From Limnanthes douglasii subsp. nivea (lineage: Eukaryota > Streptophyta > Magnoliopsida > Brassicales > Limnanthaceae), in the NCBI GenBank assembly GCA_036936605.1, contig JAUPFV010000001.1, positions 316,836,809 to 316,900,808 on the forward strand: a DNA stretch of 64,000 bases, written 5' to 3'. The translations under genes were made by a program, and so were the position numbers. A model generated the notes under the pieces. That model saw nothing but the letters and a program-made list of their open reading frames with translations, did no database searches and was not told the DNA's origin. Within the stretch, counting starts at the first letter, position 1; each line of letters starts with the position of its first letter. Of this stretch, positions 24,291-33,580 are shown in pieces.

Positions 24291-25979
24291 CACGAGTGCT
24301 CAAGTCTCTCTTAGAGTTATAATATATTTAGAAAATTTAAACTTAAGTTATTTGAGATTAACAAAATGGCAACTTAGAGAATGAATTATCTTATATAATG
24401 ATCATTAAAATTGTTTTGGTACGAGTCATCTTGACTATCATATACAATCGTAATTTGTTTTAAAGGTACTTCAACACACTCACTGGTGGATTTCTTAGCA
24501 ATTAGGAACTAGCATGATCAAGGGACAACTCATTAGACTTCAAGCATTAAGGATTTGGAGCATCTGAACATTTCAAGTGTGGGAAGATGTCCCTATTATT
24601 AGCTATTTCAAGCATCTCATGTAACTTTAACAATAATTTAGATACTCAAATTGAGTGTTTTTAATTTGGATTCAACATGTAATTTTGGGAATTGGTAAAT
24701 CAACAGAAATCATTTTTTGATAAAAAAGAATAAAAATTATTATATATAATTTATGAAATTTGAAAAAATGTAGACGACAAAATATAAGAGACTTAATGAA
24801 ATACATTCATAAACACGTAAATTTTTATTTTTTATTACTAAATATAAGTTCATTATATTTGAATTTAGTCTATAAGATCTTACGGTATAAAATATACAAT
24901 ATAAAACGATCAACACTCATTTTATTCTTGGTATTATTTTTATACTAACAACTTCTCATATACACCACACTTAAAATTCAATATTATCCTAAATATTTAA
25001 GTTCATAAAAAATAAAATAACATAAAGGTACATGAGGTATATATTGAGGGTTAACAAGAGTTGTGTTGTCAAAAGCTTGATTTTATTTGTTTTAAATTAT
25101 TTTTTATAAGAGACAATCCTTACAAAAAAAAAAACCACTAGAATTAGAAAACAATTGTGATAATAGTACAAACCGAGAGTATAGAATAAAAATACAAATA
25201 CAAAAAAATGCATAAAACAAAAACAATAATATAAGTAGAAAAGAGCGAAATGGAGTGCCTCTAATTGATTTCCCAATACAGGCCAATTATTCTTGTACTT
25301 GCTCCAATGGTTCCAAGGGGTGCACTAACACTCGCACTACGGAGGTGTCTACGTGTAAATGTTTTTATTACCCTACCAAAAATTTCAAAAATAAACATAT
25401 ATTAAGGTCTCATTTTCTTCTTTGTATCAATAGAAGCAATCTCAAAGAACTGACTACTACTTATGATGATAATAATGTGAGTGAGTAAGTTCTCTCTATT
25501 TCATATCGGTCAATGAATAATATTTCTAACATTTACATGATTTTCCAAACATAATCATGTGTACAAGAAACATTATGTACCCCGTGACACGGGTATAACT
25601 GGACTAGGAAAAAGTCATGTACATAAAAAATGGAATCACAGACGAGATATTAATTTAAATTACATATTCAATGTTCTTGTGGGGTAATCTAAACGAACCT
25701 CCCAAATTGCTCATCAATACATAATACTTGCACTACATTCAAATAATTTATCTTATTTATCTTAGAACATCGGTCAAAAGATGAAGCCTCGGTTTGAATT
25801 AACTTTTTTAATTGTATCTAATGTGAAATTAACTATATAGCCTCTAACATAAACTTTGTGTGTGCATCAATGTGTAAAACAAACAAAAGTCACACACAAG
25901 AGACAAAAAAAATATTAGATTTGCAACAAATATTTTATCACCTAATGATTCAATTTGGGACGTGAGATTGCAAGGACTA
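24291..25979. other. AT-rich DNA; one small unrecognised ORF
   Basis: Nothing is recognisable apart from a 77-codon plus-strand ORF at 25255-25488 with seven cysteines (YSCTCSNGSKGC near the start). It has no signal peptide, and I cannot match it to a family. It may be chance. The right end (25980-25984, AAAGG) is the target duplication of element 1. Confidence 0.35.
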
Positions 25980-25984
25980 AAAGG

Positions 25985-26277
25985 TGGTATGAATTAAAGT
26001 TGAACTAAGTAAATCAAGAACACAAGTCTTCACAGAGAGAGTTTTTAGTAGTGAAAATAGTATTGCACTTCTTATTATTTCATAAGTGTAACTGTCCTCC
26101 TCAGCCTCTATAAATAGACCAGGTGAATCAGTTACAAAGGTGGTTACATAAGTGAATATTTACAACTTAGTCCCTCTCTCTCTTATAAAAGCTTAATCCT
26201 ACTTTATATTTGTAAGACTTATCAATCTAGTCCTTACTAATTACATTTAGGTCCCTGTAGAATATCTTTCCTTATCA
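25985..26277 (-). repeat. Element 1 3' LTR
   Basis: The sequence runs from TGGTATGAATT to CCTTATCA, which in element orientation is TGATAAGG...ATACCA. It matches 35874-36166 without a visible difference over 293 bp. TATAAATA occurs on the plus strand at 26109-26116 and its complement TATTTATA on the minus strand, so a TATA-like box is available in both directions. Confidence 0.95.
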
Positions 26278-26291
26278 ATAGCCCCCCTAGT
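26278..26291 (-). promoter_or_regulatory. Element 1 polypurine tract
   Basis: On the minus strand CTAGGGGGGCTAT abuts the 3' LTR start TGATAAGG. It would prime plus-strand DNA synthesis. Element 2 (CTGGGGGCTACG) and element 3 (CTAGGGGGCTAC) have the same tract at the same place. Confidence 0.8.
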
Positions 26292-26390
26292 TCTTATACA
26301 AACAATTTATAAGAACTAGTCGCTCTTCGAACTTTACTCTGAGCAAATACAACTTTCTTCACTTTGCTACTTCAGTGATCTGTGACTTCT

Positions 26391-26514
26391 CTTCGAATTT
26401 ATTAATAAGTGCAAACAAATTTCCCGATCGCTTCGAACTTATTAACTTGAAGTATAGCCTCGCCTTTACTTCGAATATTATTACTAGAAGTATAGTCTTG
26501 CTGATACTTCGAAA
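26391..26514 (+). repeat. Phased 38-40 bp repeats carrying CTTCGAA
   Basis: CTTCGAA recurs at 26391, 26431, 26469 and 26507, spacings of 40, 38 and 38 bp. The two middle units also share TTATTA-x-ACT and GAAGTATAG. An earlier TTCGAA is at 26326-26331. The array lies 145-270 bp upstream of the TATA box of the antisense gene, where a regulatory site would be expected. Confidence 0.7.
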
Positions 26515-26658
26515 TCCCTGATCCCTACTTGAGAGATTGATTAGACCTTTAATAGTAGACCTATGACACTACACGTTTTCTTTTCGTTTCACATTCCACC
26601 CAATGAGAGCAACTCACTGGTTTTGCTTCTCCATATTCTCAATGTTACTCCTTTAGCC

Positions 26659-26666
26659 TATAAATA
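26659..26666 (+). promoter_or_regulatory. TATA box of the element 1 antisense gene
   Basis: TATAAATA lies 183 bp before the start codon at 26842. The leader between them is CT-rich and contains a 22-bp direct repeat starting CCATCTTCAACC (26715 and 26756). The same TATAAATA occurs before the homologous gene in element 2 (48751) and element 3 (61786). Three independent copies make a real promoter likely. Confidence 0.75.
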
Positions 26667-26841
26667 CCCAACTCTTCATTCACTAAGAACTTCTTAGAGA
26701 AATCTCTTCTTGAACCATCTTCAACCTGTTCTTCATCTTCATCCTATTCTTCAAGCCATCTTCAACCTGTTCTTCATAAACCTTTAAATCACTTCATCTT
26801 TTTCATCCACTAAAGCAACCTCTCAGATCAATACCCATTGT

Positions 26842-29669
26842 ATGAGAAGATATCCTAAATACAAAAGATCTAAACCCAGAAAACCAGTAAAATCAAAGAA
26901 ACCTCTTTTCCCTGGTTCTAGCAATCAAGTATTTGGTGCCTACGATTATCTTTGTATTTCTCAAAGAGCCAAAGAATACAAGGCTGCTGGGTTGATCTAC
27001 AACGGTCCTCATTCTTCTTGTACCACTTTTGAATATGGTCACTTCGACCCCAACCTTGCCACTTCGTCTTCACCCTTAGCTTCAAACCCAGAAACTAATC
27101 AAGAAACCTTTCCTCCTCGAAATCAACCTACTTCTCCATTGCTAAGACCTCATCGGAAATTTAAAGTTGCTACTTTAGACAAGCCACCAACTGATAAAAA
27201 ACCACAACCCAAATCACCTGTCCTTCAAGTCGAAGCGACTAAAAATCTTCAACCCAATTTACTCCCTCCTCAATTCGAGGCTATCAAAGTTAAACGTGCC
27301 AAAAAATCACCCTTTCTAGCAATGGGTGTAGAAGCAGAAACCTCTTCTCCTCCTCCACACTCTTCTCCTCCCCCACAAGAAGTGGTTGACACTACACCAG
27401 AAAGTAGTCAACCAATTCTTGTGACTCAAGCAGAAACTCATATCCGAAGTCGCTCTAATAAAGTCACTGATGAAGATAATAACAAAGACGATTCTGAAGC
27501 CACTGAATCTGATGCCGAAGAGGAATCCGAGGCTGACGGCGTGGTTCCTCCAAAGAAGATTCGAGGGAAGAGACCTCTCATTACACTCCCCGAGGACGTT
27601 GCTACCCTGGTTCAAGAGAATCTTAAACCACTTTCTCCTCGGTACATTCGTGCCTTAAAGAATGTATCCTACACTTACTACCTCGAGTCAGAGAAAGAGA
27701 TGCTCAAAAAACTATGGGGATTAACCGATAATATGACTCTTCGACTACCAGTAGAAGGAGAGACACCTTTAAACTGTCAGAAAGATGAGTTGGTAGTCTA
27801 CCCTGAGCTCTTCAACTGGGGACTTCGGTTTCCCCTCGACCCGATGATAGTGAAGTACTTCGAAATCCTTAGATTGTGTCCAACACAAGTCACTCCCAAC
27901 CAGCTTTTTACTTTATTCTCAGCAATCATGGTGTCGAGGCTAGGAGGCATTCCCCTCGAAATCGAAGACTTCATCTCAGTAACCAAAGTTTATAATGGGC
28001 CAGTCTTGCCGTTTTATTACCTAACTCTAGAGGATGATTTAAAAATTGTCGACGACCTCCTCGAAGCTGATAAGTTTTGGAAGCAAAGATTCGTCTTCTT
28101 ATCAGGAGCTTGGGAAAACGGCAAAGAGATTTCCGATGCCAATCCTTCAAAACTCACCCTCACTTGGAGAGACAGCAGTAAGTAACACCTCGCCTTACTT
28201 GAATGATCATGTTTATTTATCTAACTGTTTATCCCCCTTTTTCCTTAGAAATTCCGAGGCGATTTAAGAGTCGTCGAAAAGAAGCCAAGGTCATCTTCCA
28301 GCAAATGGCTGAGTGGGCAGAAAAATCTTGGGGAAATGGCTTTCACTCAGCCTTTGAGCCAATCAACTTCGTCAACTGCCATCTCTGGCGTATATCCTTA
28401 GGGGCTGACTTCCCTCAAGATCCGATGATCCCCCCGGATCCTATCCTAGCAGTTCAAAGGATACTTGCACCAGATGGGAAATGCTACCTTCCCACCCGGA
28501 ACCGAAGCGAAAGCCATCTTCCATTAAAGAAGAAAGGAAAGTTGACCCACAAGAAGGCCAGTACAAGCAGGGCCAACCCTTCCAAGACTTCGAAGCGTGC
28601 AGTGAAAAGAAAAGTGCCCGCCTCTCAACTTCCCTCAATATCCGAGGAGGATGAACCTGCTTTGAAAAAGAAAAAGGACAATTCTCCAAAAAAGAAAAAG
28701 AGCAAGTCCAGTACGCCAAAGAAAAAGAACGAGGCTGATATACTAGAGGAGGTACTAGCTTCCGAGGTGCACGGGAAAACTTTTATTGAAGAAAACCCTG
28801 AAGGAGGACTGACACTAGGAGATAATCAGGTAGACGATTATCTTAACTTCGAAGGTTTTAATTCAAGCGGGGATTTTGCATTTTCTGGCTCCCAACCTAC
28901 CAATATTATTCCACCAACTTCTACTGGGGCTGCTATGGCTTCGACATCTAACGTCATCGTTCCTGTTCATCACCAACCAACAATCTTTCCTAATTCAGAC
29001 AAATCCGATGAGGTAGCTTCGATCCTTCGTCCTTTTGATAATTTAAGTGCTGCAGCCAATAAATTATGTGAAGAAGTAAAAAATTCACACGCACAATTGG
29101 AGCTCCTTGCACAAAAATTGATCAAGAGCAAAAAAGAGACAGAGTCTGGAAAGACTTCGAAAATTGAGGAACTTCAGAAATTCGAAGCTGAAAAAGACAA
29201 ACTTCTTAAAGAGCACAAAGAAAAAGTCGAAGCTCTGGAGACTTCTCATCGACAAGCTCTTGAAGACCTAAATTCTCAACATTCCACTGCAATCCCCGAG
29301 GCAAAGCAAAAATCTTCCGATGCTGAGAAACTTGTTAAAGAAACTCAGGAGAAGCTGGAGAATTGCCAAACTGAGTTGACTACGCTTCGAACAAAATTCG
29401 AAGAAGAAAAGAATGCTGCCGTCAAAAAGGCCGAAGCCGCCGTTGGTTCTTTAATGCTTGAAGGTATCAAGAAAGCTCAAATTGATACAGCTATTCAACT
29501 TCTTCGAGAGGTTCATGCCGCCTGTCCAAGGCTGGATTTATCGGATCTTTGGAAACAAGTTCCTGAAGAAAGTTGCCCAAGGAAAGCATTCGAGGTGCCA
29601 TCAAGCTCCTCAGAAGAAGAAGATGCTTCAGAAGGGTCATCGGAAGAAGAAGAAGAAGAAAACGCCTAA
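26842..29669 (+). CDS. Intact antisense gene of element 1 (PF04195-like protein, two exons)
   Basis: Exon 1 is 26842-28177 and exon 2 is 28249-29669. The join restores one frame of 918 residues. The N-terminus is basic (MRRYPKYKRSKPRK). Residues 200-235 are acidic. About 315-430 (ELVVYPELFNWGLRFPLDP to WKQRFVFLSGAWE) resembles the plant 'putative gypsy type transposon' domain, PF04195. After the intron come a WAEKSWGNGFHSAFE block, a lysine-rich stretch (about 540-605) that could be a nuclear signal, a coiled coil (about 715-855), an RLDLSDLWKQV motif and an acidic Ser/Glu tail. It opposes gag-pol and has its own TATA box. No stop or shift is seen, unlike gag-pol. Extra ORFs, some antisense, are known in Tat elements. 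The molecular function is unknown to me; a nuclear, DNA-associated role is inference. Confidence 0.85.
28178..28248 (+). other. Intron of the element 1 antisense gene
   Basis: The donor is GTAAGT at 28178. The acceptor is preceded by the pyrimidine tract CCCCCTTTTTCCTTAG ending at 28248, giving a 71-bp phase-1 intron. Without splicing, exon 1 ends two codons later at TAA. Splicing joins TWRDS to IPRRFKSRR through a lysine codon. Introns at the same place occur in elements 2 (50424-50502) and 3 (63314-63373). The splice signals are on the plus strand, so the minus-strand genomic RNA of the element would not lose the intron. Confidence 0.85.
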
Positions 29670-29807
29670 TAGACTAGGCATGTCATGTTTGTTTTTGTGT
29701 ATTTGGCTAAGTAGTTTTATCCCTTTTGTAAGCCTCATGTTTTATTCGATGAACAAGCAACTTTTAATATTTTTAAATTCTGGTGCACTTATTTAAACTT
29801 GTCGTTT

Positions 29808-29977
29808 CGAAAAATAGATGCACTTATAAGACGTGGCACCTCGAAAAATAGATGCACTCATAAGACGTGGCACCTCGAAAAATAGATGCACTCATAAGAC
29901 GTGGCACCTCGAAAAATAGATGCACTCATAAGACGTGGCACCTCGAAAAATAGATGCACTCATAAGACGTGGCACCT
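29808..29977. repeat. Five tandem 34-bp repeats between convergent genes
   Basis: Five units beginning CGAAAAATAGATGCACT (29808, 29842, 29876, 29910, 29944) differ at only one or two positions, with a partial sixth unit. They lie between the antisense stop codon (29669) and the pol stop codon (30218), the shared 3' region of two convergent genes. Tandem repeats in this part of Tat elements are known and can seed satellites. Confidence 0.9.
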
Positions 29978-30217
29978 CGAAAATTTGGTTGTTTCTTCAA
30001 AGCTATCGCTTCGGAAAATTATTCTTGGTCAACTTTCAAAGATGATCAGTCTTTGCCAAGTTACCAAAATAATAAATCACTCATCATAGTAAACAACCAA
30101 TGGCCAAAAGAAATTTTATTAAAAAATTCAATATTAACCAGACACCTCGTTAAAACCTTTCTGGGCCAACAGATAAGGAAAGAGTATGTCTGTTTTACAA
30201 AAATTCGAAGTTTGAAT

Positions 30218-33200
30218 TTACTCACAGTACAATTTCAAATGCTCTATATTCCAAGGATGTTTGAGCATCCTCCCCTCTCGATCTGACAACCTGTAGGAAC
30301 CTGGCTTGACCTTCATTTTAACTTCGTAAGGACCTTCCCAATTCGGGGCCAATTTTTTGAGGTGCTTATCCCTAGTGTGAAGAAATACTTTTCGTAACAC
30401 TCGATCGCCAATTTTGAATTCTCTCCTCTTAACTTTAGCATCGTACCTGCTTCTCATTAATGTTTGATAATGGATCACATTCAAATGCGCTTTGACCCTT
30501 TTTTCTTCTAACAAATCAAGCTCCACCCTTCTAGCTTCATCGTTATCCTCATCGGAATATCGTAGTAGTCTATAAGAGGGCAATGTAGATTCAGCAGGGC
30601 ACACAGCGTCCATTCCATATACCAAAGAAAAAGGCGTCTCTTTTGTAGCCTCTCTAGGGGTTGTTCTATATGCCCACAACACCTCTTGAAGATAATTTGG
30701 CCATTTCCCTGCTGCTCCTGCCAAATTTTTCTTCAAGCCATCCAAAATAGATCTATTTGTAACTTCCACCTGTCCATTTGCTTGGGGGTGGAAGGGAGTA
30801 GAAAAGCATTGTTGTATCCCTTTCGAAGAGCAAAAAGAATCCGTTTCCTTGTTATTAAATTGAGGACCGTTGTCCGTCGTTATTTTTCGAGGTACACCAA
30901 AACGGTAGCAGATGTTACTTTGAATAAACTTGATTACATCCTTAGCTTTTGTCCCAGCTAAGGGTTCTGCGGCTGCCCACTTTGAAAAATAATCAACCGC
31001 AACAATAATCATCTGTCTTCCACCAGAAGCCATAGGTAATGGTCCCACTAAATCAATCCCCCACCTATCGAAAGGAACCGCCTCTGAAATTGTCATTAGG
31101 GGTACTGCTGGTTTGTGTATTAAATTTGCATACCTTTGGCAAGTATCACAGCTTCGAACTAACAACTTGGCATCTTGCAAAATGGTAGGCCAATAATACC
31201 CTGCCAACAATACCCTACGCGTTAAATCTTTGAATCCACAATGAGCTGATCCATCCCCATCATGCAGTTCGGATAGAATGTTCTGAGACTCTTGCCTGCT
31301 TAAACATCGTAGCAAAGGTTTCGACGCAGACCTTTTGTACAATACCCCATCCAATACCACATAGCCAAGAGCTTTATACTTTATTTTCTTGAACAAGTGT
31401 TTATCAAGAGGTAATATTCCCTTCGAAATAAAGTTTAACAAGTCAAACCTCCAATCTCCTCGAGCGCACGTCGGATCATTTACTACCTCATTAACAACTT
31501 CACACTGTTCAGAATTCGATATGATCGAAGGCGATGGTTGTGTCATGATCCATGGATATTCTTCAGAGTAAGCCATTGTTGCCAAAGAATCAGCCATTGT
31601 GTTGCTACCTCTTCGAATATGCTCCACTTCGACATTTTCAAACTGTGCCATCATTCCTCGAAGCTCTTGTAAGTACAAAACCAAACGTTCCTTTTTAGCT
31701 TCCGATACTCCTTTAACATGGTTAACTACCAACTGCGAACTTGTTTCCAAGCGCACAAATATTGCTCCACAAATCTTTGCTAACCGTAATAATGCTAGCA
31801 CAGCTTCATATTCAGCTTCGTTATTCGAAGCATGAAAGCCAAATTTTATAGCTTGAAACATAAATTCCCCTGTTGGTGCCACCAATTCAACTCCTGCACT
31901 TGACCCTTTATTACTGGATCCCCCATCAGTTCGTATCGTCCACATCGGATTCTCGTTCACCTTTTCACCATCTTTCTCTTCGGATCTGCTTGAGTGAAAC
32001 TCAACCAAAAAATCTGCTAAGGCTTGAGCTTTGATAGCTGTTCGAGGAGAGAATAACACATCGAAATCTCCTAATTCCACAGACCACTTGGTCATCCTTC
32101 CTGAGATATCTGGCTTTTGCAAAACATTTTTTAATGGATATGAAGTTTGAACCACAATCGTATGTGCCTGGAAGTAAGGGCGCATTTTTCTCGCTGCCAC
32201 TACTATACACAGTGCCAAATTTTCGAGCTTCAAATAGCGTTTCTCAGAATCAACCAAACTTTTGCTGACATAGTAGACAGGCTTCGAAATTTTTGTATCT
32301 TCACTGACCAGAACTGCACTCACTGCTATATACAAAAATAACTGCTCACCCTTTCGAGGCTTTGACAATATTTCAGGAGAGGACAAAAGATTTTTGATCT
32401 TCATAAAAGCTTCTTCACAATCCGAAGTCCACTCAAAATTATTAGGTCTACGCAGCACCTAGAAAAAAGGCAAGCACTTATCTGAAAAACGAGAAATGAA
32501 TCTGTTCAAAGCTGCTAACCTGCCCGTTAACATTTGCACTTCTTTGATATTCCGAGGGGAAGACATCGATATCAGAGCCTTCAATTGTTCTGGATCCACT
32601 TCAATTCCTCTTTCACTAATCATGTACCCCAGAAACTTGCCAGATCGAACTCCAAATGTACATTTTTCTAGGTTCAACTTCAATTGTATGGCTCTGAGAT
32701 TCAAAAACGTTTCTTCTAAATCATCAATGTGTTCATCATCACTTTTGCTTTTAACAAGCATATCATCGATGTACACTTCGATATTTCTCCCAATTTGTGA
32801 AGCAAACGCCTTATTCATCAGCCTCTGATATGTTGACCCAGCATTTTTTAATCCGAACGGCATCACTCTATAGCAGTGCAGACCTCTGTCAGTGATAAAA
32901 GTCGTGTTTTCTTCATCATCTGGATTCATTCGAATCTGATTATACCCCGAAAATGCATCCATAAATGTCAAGATTTTATTTCCCGAAGTGGAATCCACTA
33001 ACTGATCAATTCGAGGCACTGGAAAAGGATCTTTTGGACAGGCTCTATTCAGATCTGTGAAGTCCACACACATTCGCCATTTTCCGTTCTTCTTTTTCAC
33101 CACCACAGGATTAGCGGTCCACCTCGGATAATTGGCTTCCCTGATATGCCCCATCTTATATACCCGATCCACCTCGGCAACTATGGCCTCGAATATTTCC

Positions 33201-33346
33201 AACGAAAAGGCCCTTCTTTTTTGAATTATCGGTTTGACCTTCGGATCGACCGCCAAGCTATGACATATGATGTCACTTGGAACCCCCACTACGTCTTCGG
33301 ACCTCCATGCAAATACATCCAAATTTTCAGACAAAAAAGTCAACAA
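30218..33346 (-). pseudogene. pol: Element 1 pol: reverse transcriptase, two RNase H domains, integrase
   Basis: The frame reads 295 codons (33346-32459), an amber codon, then 746 codons to 30218. The RT has KKKNGKWRMCVDFTDLNRAC, FMDAFSGYNQI and YIDDM. After the stop come the first RNase H, whose usual DAS motif is AVS as in other copies here, and a second RNase H with TDGGSS, NNEAEYEA and MADSLA but LETSSQ in place of LxSDSQ, losing one Asp. The integrase is complete: ELHDGDGSAHCG with SCDTCQ for zinc, then WGIDLVGP, TDNGPQF and NGQVEVTNR (Asp, Asp, Glu), and a GPYEV C-terminal domain. The amber codon, a TAA near 33350 and the missing upstream segment make it non-functional as it stands. Confidence 0.9.
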
Positions 33347-33580
33347 CTTTTATCGCATCGATAAAGATAACAGAGTCCCAATTCGAAGTACCCTGCCATT
33401 ATTAAAAATATATTCTTCTACTTCCTCACTGACCACCACAGAACTCGGGGTTTACCTCGGATCATCAATTCCCTCGTCTGTTCCACCAGAAGACAACCCC
33501 CCAAACTGCTATGATAGTCCCCTTTCCCAAAGAAGACAGAACTCGGGGTTGAAAGGCCCCTTTCCCAAAGAAATTTCACC
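33347..33580 (-). other. Rearranged protease-RT junction in element 1
   Basis: Two short words each occur twice: CAGAACTCGGGGTT at 33439 and 33537, and CCCCTTTCCCAAAGAA at 33519 and 33557. They interrupt the protease frame directly after SLGKGPF. The VLF-VVV-CPTCYNTILGRS block found in element A is absent, and the junction is roughly 200 bp shorter than in A. This looks like deletion with local duplication at microhomology. Confidence 0.75.

Noticed and set aside
25255..25488. Cysteine-rich small secreted peptide
   Set aside because: There is no signal peptide, the cysteine spacing matches no family I know, and the surrounding DNA is noncoding. It is left as an unrecognised ORF.
26842..29669. 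A host gene with two exons inserted between repeats
   Set aside because: The gene lies inside the LTRs of a complete element, and homologues with the same intron sit at the same place in two other elements, so it belongs to the element.
29808..29977. CRISPR-like array
   Set aside because: The five units are directly adjacent with no spacers, and the genome is a plant.
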